Below, piece by piece: positions 36,306-48,998 of a stretch of DNA of 64,000 nt. Under the pieces are notes generated by a model, which saw only the letters and a program-made list of their open reading frames with translations, had not been told where the DNA came from and made no database searches. Position 1 is the first letter of the stretch. Each line of letters opens with the position of its first letter. The DNA comes from Diphasiastrum complanatum. Taxonomy: Eukaryota > Streptophyta > Lycopodiopsida > Lycopodiales > Lycopodiaceae. The position numbers and the translations under genes were made by a program. Where the stretch lies: positions 18,961,273-19,025,272 of the forward strand of contig CM055114.1 of NCBI GenBank assembly GCA_029204225.1, given 5' to 3'.

Positions 36306-37055
36306 TGACCAATGCATTTAGGATCAATGTATTCAGCACCCTCACTGCCATGGCATTGAGGGTGCATACATTATCTAATTTAGGTGGTGGTGGGTGCACC
36401 ACCAACTCCCCCTCTCCCCCCATCTCTCCTTGGCCTTCCATCTTGGAAGGGAGGTGCCCAAGCACTACCACAACATTGGCATTGTGGAATACACACTCCT
36501 TGCATTTATAAGCTCATTACCAATTATAAGCTCATTACTAAGAGAAGTATTTTATCTAGCACATCACATCTCCCACACTCTTCATTCACAATTTTTTGCC
36601 TTTTTTGGCTCCTTGATGAGAGTGGTGTTTCAGGCAGCCAAAAATGTACCCCGTAAGCAAATCAGAGGGATGTTTAGTGGCTCATAAAATACTCTATTGT
36701 TTTTTCTGATGACAACATTGTATCATCTACATGTGGATATTCCTATTGATTTGGCAAGAGGAGGCAAAGGAATTCAAATATCTACTTAGGATCATTCTCA
36801 TTACAGGACAGAAAAAAAGAAAAACTAGGATTTGTGGATAGATAGAACATTATATCTACAAGATCCAAGCACTTTGACACATCCCACATTCTCGTGAATA
36901 ACTAATTTAGTTACATGGATATGCAATGGGCATAATGGATTACTAGGATACTGTGAAAGATTGCAGAACCATGGAAAACAACTTTATATGAATAAAGTTC
37001 ACTTTTTAGAAGGTGAGTTATTTTGAATATCTTCTTATTGTCAGAATAGAGATTG
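36306..37055. other. No recognisable gene
   Basis: Contains an imperfect palindrome CACCCTCACTGCCATGGCAT then TGAGGGTG (36338-36366) and a GGTGGTGGGTGCACCACC palindrome (36383-36402). No supported coding region. Confidence 0.45.
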
Positions 37056-38588
37056 TTATATCCAAAAGACATTAGAGGAAAATGAACAACTTAAAAAAAA
37101 TAATGAATCATTACAGAAGATAACAATCAATATCAAATCAAAACTAGAGCAAATGCAATCAATCTTACAATCTATTCGTATTGAAAACTTACAATTATTG
37201 AAGGATGTGAAATTGTCAAAGAAGAAGGCTGGAAGTAAGAAGCGAAAGCGACAAAATTGCAAGGATATTCAAACGCTTTGAAAAGGAGGTTATCGAAATA
37301 GAAGGATCCGTGCATTCAAGTAAACATATTCTGATTTTTGTTAGTTTTTCAATGACATTTGGATTTAATTTTAGCTATAGTGATATTTTGTTAACTATCT
37401 GTTGTTTTTGCAGATCTATATTAGAAGCTCCTCGGAATATTAAAGACAATGTTTCACTAGAAATGTCATTGGGCACAATATTCACAAGCAAATCCACTGA
37501 GCGTATCATGATGAACAATAGGAGTTCAAATGTAAAGTGTAAAATAACAGAGTCTTTGATGGTGGACATTCAAAAACTTTTAGATAAGACTATAGTTTAG
37601 GGTGCTTGTGATTTTGCAAGTATTAGCAGGGAAGCATATGCAACAATATTTAAACTAATTAGAGAAGCTTTTAAGCAAGTTCAAATTAGAAAAGTCCCAA
37701 TCCCTAGGACATATCACTTGAAGAAAGAGAGGGATACATTAAACATAGGTATGCATAAGATCACTGGAACTCAATTTCATATTGAGGAGGTGTATTAAAT
37801 TGATGGAAGATCGATATTCTATAATTCATCAAACAACTTATTTGTTGATCTAAATTACTTGCTAAGATACATTGTCACATTCTATGATATAACCTTTGAA
37901 AAGGTGAATGGCAAAATAATCATAGTACTTAAGTTAGATGAGTCAGAAATTGTGAAAGGGCAAAAGATGGAGAGAGTTAGTATAACTCTCATGAATTGTG
38001 CAGTATCACAAACCGAGGACCAAGAAGATTTCAGATTTAGTGTAAGTCAGAAAATGATATATGGTGGTTGGTAGCTTTTTAGGTAACTAGCCTCATTATT
38101 ACATTACATTCATTGAATAGTATTAATTCTTTGTTAACTAAGTCTGATTAATTCTTTGGACAGGTGCTGAAGGAGGATCGTGATATATTATCATGGATAT
38201 TCTCAAGGACATCTTATCCTAGGATCATCAAAGACCATATGGATGGACTCAATATTCCAGGAGTTGGAGACTTCAATGTTGAATGGCACTTAGTAGGTGA
38301 TTTGAAAACATTTGAATGTATGTATAATGTCTCTCACGGTGCTACATCAAAACACACTTGTTTGTATTGCATGAAAATGGCAAAAGATGCTACTAGGAGT
38401 ACAAGAATTACTAGAGAATATGCAGATCCAAACTGGAAGCCTGTGTTACCTATCTCCTTGAAAAATGTGCATGTTTGGACTCTTCATGCAGAAGTTAGAT
38501 TAATAGAAAAGATCATTTATCTTCATATAGTTTTTGCTTGGAATACTAAGCCAGCATCATCAGCAAAAAAACTACATCTCGATTAGAA
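37056..38588 (+). pseudogene. Transposon-like gene, N-terminal to middle part (GDLK/Cys family)
   Basis: From about 37056 a frame encodes a coiled-coil segment rich in Glu, Lys and Leu ending KKKAGSKKRKRQ. After an intron (about 37320-37412) the next frame has ERIMMNNRSSNV, and TYHLKKERDTLNIG. A further block reads DESEIVKGQKMERVSITLMN (37940-37995). After a second intron (38074-38163) the last exon reads HLVGDLKTFECMYNVSHG with the Cys pair HTCLYCMKM. Single stops occur at 37600 and 37797. Together with 4188-5330, which covers the C-terminal half, it defines one family I cannot name. It ends at 38588 where Copia element 2 begins. Confidence 0.6.
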
Positions 38589-38589
38589 G

Positions 38590-41528
38590 ATAACAAAGAA
38601 AGTCTTGAATACCATGATCTTGGTGCTTGCTTGAGTCCATAAAGACTTTTGAAGAGCAAGCACACTTTGGACTCATCCTTGATGAATCCTTGAGGTTGTT
38701 CCATATAGATCTCCTCCTCAAAATAACCATTTTTTTAGAAAAGCATTGGATACATCTAATTGGAACATCTTCTACTTGAAAAAACGAGCAAGAGAAATAA
38801 GAATTCTTATTGTCACCATCTTTGCAACGGGTGCAAAGGTCTCCTCATAATCAAGACCATGGATTTGAGTAGATCCTATGGCACATAATCTTGCTTTATG
38901 CTTGTTGATGGTTCCATCATGATTGAACTTGATCCGAAATACCCACTTGCAACCAATCACATGCTTGTTGGATGGAGGATCCACAAGCTCCCAAGTATTG
39001 TTGGTGATCAATGCATCATACTCTTGCTTCATGGCATCATACCACTCCTTGGTATTGAGGGCCTCTTGTACATTCTTTGGCTCTTCATGAGAGACATAAA
39101 AAACATAATTAGTGGAATCAAGATCCACTTGTTTGCCTTTGTCAACATATGAGAGCCTCTTAGGCTCGGATCTATCTCTCATGGATCTTCTTGGTGAGAA
39201 AATCCGAGAAGAGTCTTCTTCAAATCTCGACCCCATCACATCATGATTGTCTTCAAAATCAATAATTGATGATGCATCCATAAATTTCTTGATCTCGGCC
39301 TCTTCAAAAGATGAGTGTTGATCTTCATGAAAGACAACATCTCTACTTTCAATAACTTGAGAAGTAGAGAGTATAAAGACTCTATAGGCCTTCTTGGTGG
39401 ATGAGTATCCAGCCATGATACCTTTACATGCACTAGGATCTTCCTTCTTCCTTGTTTCCAAGAGAATATGGACAAAGCATAAGCATCCAAAAACTCTAAG
39501 GTGATCAACCTTAGGCTTTTTCAAAACTAAGATTTTATATGGTGACTTTCCTCCAAGAGCTATATGTGGGAGCCTATTGCAAAGATAATTTGCACAATTA
39601 ATGGCTTCTCCCCAAAAATATTTGGGCAAAGATGTCTCAATTCTCATAGATTTTGCACATTCACGTAGAGATCTATTCTTTCTCTCGGCCACTCCATTTT
39701 GAGATAGAGAGTAGGCACAAGAGAACTCTCTTTTAATGCCTTCAAGCTCACAAAAATCTTGAGATTTATTGGAGACATATTCACCACCTCCATCACTTCT
39801 AAGAGCTTTAATCTTGAATGAGAATTGCTTCTCTACATAAGCTTTGAAAATAAGGAAATGATCAAACACCATAGATTTTGAAGCAAGAAGATATATCCAA
39901 GTGAATCTTGTGTAATCATCAATGAAAGTAGCAAAACAAGTGGCTCCTCCCTTTCTTGTAGTTGATGAGAAATGCACATCCGAGTGGATTAACTCCAAAG
40001 GATGCTTGCTTTTGATAGAAGATCTTGTAAATGGCTTTTTGTAAGATTTAGCAATAGCACAAGCCTTACAAGGCTTGATCTTCTTGGAGAGTGACTTTGG
40101 CAAGCCAATAGCTTTGTCTTCTTTGATCATAGAGAGCATGGATTTGTAGTTGGGATGTCCCAACCTCCTATGCCATAATTCCTCCATAGAGAGCTTGTTC
40201 ACAAGAGCAACATTACAAGCATTCACATACTCATTTGGATCTAGTTTATAGATGCCACCAAATCTAGATCCTAATGCAAGTATCTCATCATTCTTCTTGA
40301 TAGTGAAAGTATCAACATTGAATTTTACATCAAGGCCATTATCAAGCAATTGGCCAACACTAATAAGATTCTTGGTAAGCTTAGGTACATAAAGAACTTT
40401 AGAGAGAGAAAGAACTTTAGAGGATGCAAGCTTCAAGGGAATGTTCCCTATGACTTCAATAGGACATTCAAAATCATTTGCAGTGTATATTGATTTCTTG
40501 ACTCCATCATAAGGTGCAATAGAAGAGAGATAGTCCTTGGAGCTACACATATGTGAAGAGGCTCCACTATCAATATACCATAGGCCGTCCTTCTTGAAAG
40601 GAGTAGATGAGAAACTATAGACCATAAGAGATCCCTCTCCATCACTTGCAATAGTGTCTTCCTTCTCATTGGTAATGTTGGCTTGCTTGAGTTGATTCTT
40701 CTTCTTGAAGCAATTGGTGGCATAATGACCTTTCTTGCCACAATAAAAGCACTTGATCTTCTTCCTCTTGAGCTTGGATGATGAAGCATTAGAGGAATCA
40801 TCTTCCTCCTCATCTTTGTCGTTGGATATGACTTTGTCCTTGCTTGAGGATTGTTGATGTTGGTTCTTGCTCCTCCCTTTGTGCTTATCCTTGGAAAAGA
40901 GAGCTTTGCCATCATTATGAGTGAGAAAAAGCTTGTCCATCCTCAAGATCTTGTACTCTTGTCTTGATTCTTCCGAAATTAGCACACTTTGGAGAGCCTC
41001 CAAAATTGGTAGATCCTCCTTAATGGCATAGGATTGGACAAGGTTATCAAATTCACTTCTCAAGCCATTGAGAATCACTTGAACTAGCTCATTTTGATTG
41101 ATGGAATCACCAATACAAGCAAGTTCTCTATGAATATCTTTTACTCTCAAAACATAACTAGATGCACTCTCATCACTCTTTTGGCTACTTTGAAAGATTT
41201 GATTCCTAAGAGTGAGAAGCCTAGAGGTATTCTTAGCCTCATAGATAGTCTTGAGACAATCCCAAGCTTCTTTGGCTATTGTACAAGTACCTATCTCCCT
41301 CAATATCTCATTAGAGACATTAATCTTAATATAGTGGAGAGCCATCCTAGCTCTCTTTTTGTATTTTTGAACCTCTTGAAGAACTTGTGGTTCTCCTTCA
41401 AGGCCAAGAACTATGTCCATCACGTCTTAAAGGATCAAGATGGACTCCATCCTCATTTTCCAAATTGAATAGTTTGAAGTGGTCAATTTTTCACTTGGTT
41501 CCAACAAGGATGAACCCATTGAAGACAT
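38590..41528 (-). pseudogene. Copia element 2 gag-pol, truncated in RT
   Basis: The gag start is ATG at 41528 (MSSMGSSLLEPSEKL, TSNYSIWKMRMES). One TAA near 41430 precedes an 883-residue frame (41423-38772): gag to about residue 200, zinc knuckle CFYCGKKGHYATNC, protease DSGASSHM, integrase zinc region HRRLGHPNY...CKACAIAK, integrase core with LIHSDVH, FIDDYTR and RSDGGGEYVSN...NGVAERKNRS, then RT start VIGCKWVFRIKFNHDG and LDYEETFAPVAKMVTIR. After a frameshift at 38772, RT continues ([12 protein letters not shown] in another frame) to 38590, where the element is cut before YVDD. The protein would normally be processed in a cytoplasmic particle. Confidence 0.95.
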
Positions 41529-42272
41529 TTGAAGTGAAGACAACTCAAATGAAGAACAATAAATGTTGCTACACACTCTCAATAGGATCCAATAATAGAG
41601 TACTATCTCCTCCTATGACAGATCTTGCAACTATTTGTGAATTCATTCTCACTAGCTACACAAATCTCTCTAAAACAAGATCTATTTCACATCAAATGAT
41701 GGAGTATAGGCAAAGTTAGGATCAAACACTCTTAGCACGTGTGAAGTACTCTAAGAAACTAAATTTGACTCAAATACAATGATATTGCATGAAACAAAAT
41801 GGCTAAGATTTCAAAACATTGTCTAGATCACATATAGATGAGATTGGCAAGCATACAACTGTGATTTTGGATCAATCAAGCAATCTCTTGGCCAAACCAA
41901 ATGTGTCCACCCAAGTCTAGGTGCCCTACCTAAACCTCTTCAAAAGCTTATAGCTTCTGATTGGCTCAACCAAATGGAATGAAACTGATTGCATCAGAAA
42001 CTAGACAAAAATAGCCTCAAAACAAGCTATCAAGCAAGATAAATGGATCAAGCATGAGAGAGAACTTCCAAACTGAAATTGGATGTTCCTCACACGTGTC
42101 TGAGCACCTGATTTTGTATAGTACCAGGTCAGACCCAATAAATGTCCTTTTGATCTCTTTTGATCCAAGATTGAACAAGATAGTTAGGAAAATGGGCCTT
42201 GACAACTTCTAGCTCAAGATTGATGAAATTTTTTTCACTTAGATGGATCAAAATGCATGGTAACCTTAGGTA

Positions 42273-42285
42273 GGCTCTGATACCA
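42273..42285 (-). other. Primer binding site of Copia element 2
   Basis: On the minus strand TGGTATCAGAGCC directly follows the LTR. This is complementary to the 3' end of initiator-Met tRNA, the normal plant Copia primer. Confidence 0.9.
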
Positions 42286-42944
42286 TGTTGAATTCACATG
42301 TGTAGATTGTCCACAACATGTACTTGTGATCTCCTAAGGTGTGTAGATGCACCAAGATCAAGACTAGATTGAGATTCAAGATCAATCTTAGATCCTATGG
42401 CAAAAGCACTCTACTACATGCATTCAATCACTTCCAACTCTCATTCACACGTGTGGGAAGTATTCAAAAAATAATCTAAGTAAAAACAAGCTGCTCTCCT
42501 TGGGTAGAGAGAGAAAAATCATCATGAGCTCTTGGGTAGAGAGAGAAAGCTAGAAATCCAATAACTCACAAAATCCATAAAATCACCAAATCAATTAGAT
42601 CCAAAATGAGGAGTACAATGATACTAGTAGATCCACAACCTACCACTATGCTTAACTATGATTGGACCATACTTTGTCACCTCTTGATCCTATTGGACCA
42701 TTGATCCATGCACCTCTTAATTCTATTGGACTATATTCAAGCACACCTCAATTTCCTATTGGACTTCATGAGGTTCCACCTCTAAATCCTATTGGACCTC
42801 TTGGAATTCATCAAACAAAAGCTTTACACTTGTCTACACTCTAATTGGCACATGTTTAGCCTCTTACTCTATTTTGGCTCAATAGTGGCATTACAAGTGG
42901 AAATGCATAATTTGCCATCTATGCCAAATTTATTCCTATCAACA
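42286..42944 (-). repeat. 5' LTR of Copia element 2
   Basis: 659 bp with termini TGTTGATAGG and ...ATTCAACA on the minus strand (inverted TGTTGA/TCAACA ends), abutting the primer binding site. The leader 41529-42272 contains no ORF of note. No second LTR of this element is in the window. Confidence 0.9.
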
Positions 42945-43157
42945 TCCTACACCTAGATGCTTGATGTAAAAAACATAAGACCCCTATATCTAACATAGAT
43001 AATCTTTTTCAATTCTTCACAGCATTCTCACCTAGATCTACAGCACCCTAAAGCATCTGATAAATAGAAAATAAGCCATCAGAATATCCTTCAGATCCAC
43101 CTCTTCCAACGGCCGTTCTGACCTGTTTGCTACAGTATGCAAATGGTTTGGAATAAT

Positions 43158-43265
43158 TGAAGAGCGAGGCTAGCCATGTATGATGCACGTAGGCATGGTT
43201 CGCATATGTAGGCGTAATTCGATTCATGCCTATGTGCATTATTACATGGCTAGCCTCGCTCTTCA
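43158..43265. ncRNA. Near-perfect foldback hairpin, possible miRNA-like precursor
   Basis: Arms 43158-43197 and 43225-43265 pair almost completely (TGAAGAGCGAGGCTAGCCAT outermost, about 38 of 41 positions, one bulge), with a 27-base loop. The size fits a plant miRNA precursor or a small foldback transposon. No coding potential. It lies about 240 bp before CACTA exon 1, so it may instead belong to the transposon's subterminal region. Confidence 0.5.
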
Positions 43266-43505
43266 CAAAATTGCAGCTGGCCTTGTCACAAATATAAATG
43301 AGTAGGGATTTCATTAGAATGATCTTAAAATTGGTTTGATTTATCTGGTATTGCTAATTTCAAAAGACTAGTTGCACTAGACTCAAATTTAGTTATTATA
43401 TACATGTCTTTTATTCGTCTCAATGCATTCAACTAGCTTGTTTTATGTATTGTTGATCATTTCTAATTTTGTGTTCCATCCATTGTCAACTGCCAAGGTG
43501 CACCG

Positions 43506-44130
43506 ATGAAAATGGCGAGTTCACATTCCTCATCCTCAGAGGATGAGGTAGGACCATCACATATTGGATTAGAGGCCTGCTTACACCAGAGAATACCATG
43601 CCCATGTACACAATGTAAGTATGCACTACGATGAGAGCGATGTACCACTATATCACACATTTGCATGTATGGACAGATTGAGAGAGAGTCATTATTTGTG
43701 CGGACGAAAGTCGATTTTTCGGTGAGTTCTAATTTACAAGGCACTTTTTATTACTAAAAAACATGCCTTTTCCATGTATGTTGTTTGGCACCCTTTCTGA
43801 TTGGAGGAATATTTTGTTATTCTTGACTGTTGTTGCACTTGTATTGTGTAGGACAATGACTCACACTCACATGACTATCGAAGAATTCAACCAGATGTTG
43901 CCATGTAATCCGCTAGAATCCGATATGCAAGTGCACGAGAGCCACCACTTTCCTCACATACACCACCTATGGACTTGCACGAAGATATGTTACTATGAAG
44001 GCACCTTCTAGGCATCGCATGTGTCCTGGTAGAGTTCAAAATGAGGCTATTGCCTTCTTTACAATCATCTCTTCTCTCCTCGAGAAGATCCACGGGGCCT
44101 TTGGTAGGACAATTGAAACCATTCATTTAT
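43506..44130 (+). pseudogene. CACTA transposase-associated domain fragment
   Basis: Starts MKMASSHSSSSEDEVGPSH and contains LEACLHQRIPCPCTQCKYAL, the Cys-rich core of the plant transposase-associated domain at the N-terminus of CACTA transposases; one stop follows. A GTGAGT donor at 43722 and an acceptor at 43851 bound an intron; exon 2 begins DNDSHSHDYRRIQPDV and then has stops. The catalytic part is missing. It is a different portion from the fragment at 29880-30510. Confidence 0.7.
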
Positions 44131-44459
44131 GTTTCATGATTACCAGTTCACGCTACCCTAATTCATAGTATCTTGTATGTTTCATGCTTACTAGTTCATG
44201 CTACTCTAATTTGTAGGATCTTAATTTATTCATGTGTGTGTGTGCGTGCGTGGTTCCCGTATCATAGTCCGAGCTTTTATAGGTATTGAGTCAAAGCTAC
44301 GAGGGCAATACCAACATATAAATCAATTTTCCATCTATAATTAACCACAAACCATAACCCTAACAATATTAATGATGAAAAGAATCCATTGAGGATGCAA
44401 AGGTGGCTAACTAGCTCCTCAATCGAGTTGTCTGTGCCGATTGGATATCTTGTCTGATG

Positions 44460-46470
44460 ATACCAAAGAGGCATATGGTGTCTAGGCCGTTGATGTTCTT
44501 GAACCTCATGGATCACAAAATTGAAATGAGAAAAGTGTGTCTGCTACTTCAAACTCAATAACCCTAAAAGGTTGCATGAGGTTCATTTGAATTCAAACTA
44601 TGTAACCACTTTGAATTGTTGAGTTCGAAGTAGCAGCATCATTTTCTCTCTTCAATGCTACGAACCGTCAAATTTGAGGACTTCCAAGGGCCTACACACC
44701 ATAGTCCTCTTTCGTGTCTTCATAGAAGAGACACCCTCCGTTACATACGAGTCACTTGTGGGGCCAGTGAGCCTCTTATTGATGTCTACTCCTCAATGTG
44801 GTTCAATTTGGATCATCATTGTTCCTTGAACTTGAAATGGTCACGCCCACTTTCACCCCTCACATTTTTCCTCCCTTTGGATCCACTACCACTGAGTTAT
44901 GTCTTCCCGGCTATACTCCATGGGGTCACATTTCACCATGGAGTTTTCAGCCCACTCCCCTCTAGTCCCCCCCCCTATCTATTCTCCGATCCCGGTCCCC
45001 CCCATTGGCTATTCTCCTCTGGGTACCCCCCCCCCCCCCCCCCCCCTTTGCCTATTCTCCCTCCCAGTACACTACGTACACCCCACAACATTAGTATTCT
45101 CCTGTCGGCATGGCATCTCCCATACCTGAGGCCACCTCCACAGACAATCCCAAGGCCACATCTCCCATATCGGGGGCCACCCCCGTAGACACTCCCATGG
45201 CCACATCACCACTAGCTACCATCCTGCCGTCGTATGACATAGACATGGATGATCACATCATTGAGAATAACCATCGTAAGAGGGTCATCTCATGCATGAG
45301 GGAACTCATGCCATTTTTCATTATTGGCGCGATGTTAGCGATGATCGTAAGAATCGCATCATTGACCAGCTACGTAGTGAGTCCCCTGTCCCATCCTAGG
45401 ACATGTGATTCACACGGAGATGGATGAGGAGCCACATGGGAGCTATGATGAGCCACCACAAATCGGAGATCCGAGATGCAGTGAAAGCCGAGAGAGGCAT
45501 GCCTTCCCACGTGGAGAAAGAGGATTGAAGGTATGCGAAGAAAGAGTATCAAGAAGACCCAGAATGCTTCAAGCAAAAGCGAGAGGCAGCCAAAGTCTGA
45601 CTAGAGACCATGTGGGCTTCTCACTTGGGTAGTGGTGGCGAGGGATATTTTCAAGCCTACTTTGTAAGTCTACCCTATATTCATTTGTGTAATTTGACTA
45701 TTCATTGGTTTTTTTTTTTTTGCTCTTGAGGGTTCTCGTAAGACATGTTGGAATAAAATGCTCTCTTTATATGATCAAAATTTGGAATGTTTGTGTAGCG
45801 GTCTACCGTAAGGTGTTCTCCCTATCAAAGAAATGGGAGGAAGGAGGATCGGTCTCTTTAATTCTCTCAGTGCGTGCACTACTAGTGACTTAGTAGGCAA
45901 ACACAAGAATATGATAATTTTAGAGCTTTAATGCATGGTGGTAGCAGAAGTGATGAGTAGACAACCAGACAAATCAATCAGATGGGTAGACAGAATATGG
46001 AAAAGCATCACAGTATTGACACAAATTTGAACACAGAACCAAATAGAGCTATAATCAAATTAAGTATAATGAAATATACAGGTCAATAATGCAGGCGAGC
46101 ACAAAACAATACCGGACGTAACCGCATGCTTCACAAGGCTAATCACAATCTGTAAAGATTATGAACCTATTACTGACAATCTATCTGAAAGAAGGAATCA
46201 ATGCGTGAAAGCATCTACAATGTCTATCTCACATGTTACAAATGAATGAACTGCGTAGTGTGAGGGAGCGTTTCATTGTAGTGAATGAGTCATGTACAGT
46301 GTGTGTTTAAGAATGTCGTTGCTTGTGCATGAATCGTTCTAACGGTGGCTTGAAGTACTTGTAATCAGTGGATGCAATCACTCAGAAAGAGAGCAACTTA
46401 ACAATCACAAATGCAAGAGATTAAGCCAGTGACTAAGGTGTCACATATCACCATGCATTGAGCTGAAACA
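44460..46470 (+). mobile_element. 2 kb element, right inverted copy
   Basis: Inverted homologue of 9376-11340. It has a proline-rich frame (44830-45100, interrupted by a C-tract at 45027-45046), then 45110-45427 (MASPIPEATSTDNPKATSPI ... DIDMDDHIIENNHRK). In another frame 45465-45660 reads EIRDAVKAERGMPSHVEKED, KKEYQEDPECFKQKREAAKV and ASHLGSGGEGYFQAYF with stops between. This charged region resembles CACTA second-ORF proteins in composition only. From 46471 to 47050 nothing is recognised. Confidence 0.6.
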
Positions 46471-47051
46471 AGACATAAACAATAGCATTCTTGCAATAAC
46501 ATAAATGAATAGCACAATAAATTATGTACATCAAATAACTGGATGGACAATACATTTGTGCACAACTGCAATGTCGTTGTGAGAATCACTGACATGGAAA
46601 CGCCAGCCACTATAAATCACTAACATAGAAATGTTAGCTACTGCTAACTACTAAAGAAAGAAACGTGAATTTGTAGCATTGTGCCACATTGTAGAATACT
46701 ACAAAATAATAAGTGATGGAAGGCAGAAGCATTACAGCAGTAATACTACATGAATCACTGACATAGAAATGTCAACTGCTATAGGAAGAACGTGAATGCT
46801 GAGCAGGTTTGCCTATACTATTCCTTCAATCACTCATTTACGTATATAGTAGCTGGAAGATCTTGTGTTATCTTAACTTTACAATTACAAGATAGTTAAC
46901 AACTGCTAAACTGATCAATAGACTGGTTCATTGTTGGAGCATGAAGACGTAATGGTTTGTGATTGGAATCCCTTGTAAATCTGCAGACGGTCGTCGCGAC
47001 ATTCCTTGGCTTTTGGCCTTTGCCTTACTTAGGGGCAACCTTCGCAATTTT

Positions 47052-47310
47052 AAAGGCAAGTGTCACATGTTTTGCCTGTCACAAATTGCGTGTTAAAATG
47101 CAATGTCATATTTTTCACCTGTCAAGAAATGCATGAAAAAATATAGTGTCGCATTTTCAAGAATTGCATGTAAAAATGCAGTGTTGCATTTTTCGTCTGT
47201 TAGAAATTGCATGAAAAAATGCAGTGTCGCATTTTTTGCCTGTCAAGAAATGCATGTAAAAATACAGTGTCGCATTTTTCGCCTATCAGGAATTGCATGT
47301 AAAAATGCAG
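47052..47310. repeat. About 46-bp minisatellite of hairpin units
   Basis: About five to six degenerate units, each containing AAAAATGCAGTGTCGCATTT with T, in which AAAAATGC and GCATTTTT can pair around a 6-base loop, separated by CGCCTGTCAAGAAATGCATG-like spacers. A frame through it (47103-47342) is open only because of the repeat. Confidence 0.85.
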
Positions 47311-47501
47311 ACTATTTTGCCAACAGTTCTACAGGAAGGTAATGAACGGATCCTCATTACTAGTTGAATTTCAAGGAAATTCCAACACTCCCACACATGA
47401 CGAGTATATATTTGATATTCCCACAGTACGCAGGCAGTATTCGGGTTATTGGAGAGGCAACATCCATATAAACTGGGAGCTGCTCCTCAGGTATGACTCT
47501 T

Positions 47502-47618
47502 GGAGGGTTTGTGGATCCCAAGGCCACCCTAACCCTGGTTAATAAATGAGAGGGATTTGGCACTCTGCATGTGTAAGTCCAATCCGATGATCACATAGTT
47601 ATTTGATTAATTAGAATG
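47502..47618 (+). repeat. Inverted repeat arm flanking a Gypsy fragment (left)
   Basis: About 117 bp nearly identical, in reverse, to 48639-48756; contains ATTTGGCACTCTGCATGTGT and CATAGTTATTTGATTAATTA. Confidence 0.9.
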
Positions 47619-48375
47619 TTACTGGATAAAGGAAAAGGAAAAGTCAAGGATGATTCTACAAGTCAGAGTTCTAGCAAGACGTCATCGTCTAGGAAGACTT
47701 CACCTTCAAAGAAGAGTTTATCTTCTCAGAAGTCATCACCTCCACGATCAATTCCTGCTAAGAAGGCTAAGCGAATATCCAAGACAAGTCCTTTTGACAA
47801 AGAACAAGCAAATGTAGTCCAAGATGATATGCCCGAACATTTTAAACGCTATACAATGGATGATGTGGTTATCATGTTATCCAAAGCACATCGTGAACCT
47901 GAAGAACAGGTGCTAGAATCAAAAGATGTTTACGATGGCCAGCTAGGACATAACCTATGAATCTTGTTGAACCAGGAGAACCAAAAAAGATTGTACAAAT
48001 TGGATCACAACTTAATCCTGAATAGTTTCAAGCGCTCCGAACGTTACTTATTAAGTATCAAGATTGCTTTGCATGGACTTATCAAGATCTCAAGGATATT
48101 CCGACGTCAGTTATTGAACACACCATACCTTTAATACCTGATGCAGTTCCAAAGGTTACAAAGTTCTATCGTTGTAATCCTAATGTTGAGCATCTAATAA
48201 AGAAAGAGCTTCAAAGACTGCTTGATGTCGATTTCATTTATGAGATCGAGCATATAGAATGGGTTTCACCGGTTGTCATTGTTCCTAAGAAGAATGGGAA
48301 ATTGAGAATTTGTTTGAATCTCAAGGCCTTGAACAAAGTGACACAGAAGGATAGAGAGCAAGGACATTCATCAAT
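47616..48375 (+). pseudogene. Ty3/Gypsy pol fragment (pre-RT linker and RT start)
   Basis: The first frame has a Ser/Lys-rich stretch then PEHFKRYTMDDVVIMLSKAH. After a frame change near 47955 comes IVQIGSQLNPE, LIKYQDCFAWTYQDLKDIP, HTIPLIPDAVPKVTKFYRCN, KKELQRLLDVDFIYEIEHIE, WVSPVVIVPKKNGKLRICLN, LKALNKV. This is the N-terminal part of Gypsy RT, before the catalytic Asp. The linker matches 61393-61200 on the other strand, so both belong to one lineage. The piece is cut at both ends by an inverted repeat. Confidence 0.92.
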
Positions 48376-48638
48376 CCATTCCTGAAGAGAACCAATCTGC
48401 TTTATTGAAATGAGAAAATGAACATGTGTAGGAACTCGAGTTGGTCTCTTTTTATAGTAGAGAGGAGGACCCTGGCCTCTGAATCCTATTGGTCCATTTT
48501 TGCCTCCCTAATTATTCAAATTTAAAAAAGAGTGAGAACCATTCAAATTGGAGGAAAATCCAACTTTATTCACTAACTTGACATTTAGGCCCTGCGACAT
48601 TAAAAGTCCCGCAAAAAGGCCTAAAGTCCTTTTATTAA

Positions 48639-48756
48639 CTTTCTAATTAATCAAATAACTATGTGATCATCGGGTTGGACTTACACATGCAGGGTGCCAA
48701 ATCTCTCTCACTTATTAACTAGGGTTAGGGTTGCCTTGGGATCTACAAACCCTCCA
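48639..48756 (-). repeat. Inverted repeat arm flanking a Gypsy fragment (right)
   Basis: Reverse complement of 47502-47618 with about ten mismatches. Between the Gypsy fragment and this arm (48376-48638) there is no gene. 48757-48998 also holds nothing recognised. Confidence 0.9.
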
Positions 48757-48998
48757 ACAACGGCATCAAATCCATTTTATGTTCTTTAAACTTGCTATTC
48801 TCTCTCACTCCCATACAATTTTTCGAAAGACTAATTCATGTGTCTTGTGAATGCAACAACAACAAGCTCCACGTGACGGAGATGATGAGGAGGAATTAGA
48901 TAGATCTAGCTAGTGTTTTGGCTCTTTAGCTAGACTTTCCATGTTTACAAATACCTATGTACATGTTTTTAGATCTATCATTTTTATTCGTACATTTG

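Noticed and set aside
38898-39152. Plus-strand ORFs within 38.9-41.7 kb
   Set aside because: Opposite-strand shadows of Copia gag-pol.
45027-45046. Poly-C tract
   Set aside because: Simple homopolymer, possibly of uncertain length in the assembly; no function inferred.
47052-47310. CRISPR-like spaced repeats
   Set aside because: Degenerate tandem units without unique spacers, in a plant genome.
48700-48750. Telomere-like AACCCTAACCCTAG (also 47530)
   Set aside because: Only two units in a shared inverted repeat; no array, so not an interstitial telomere.
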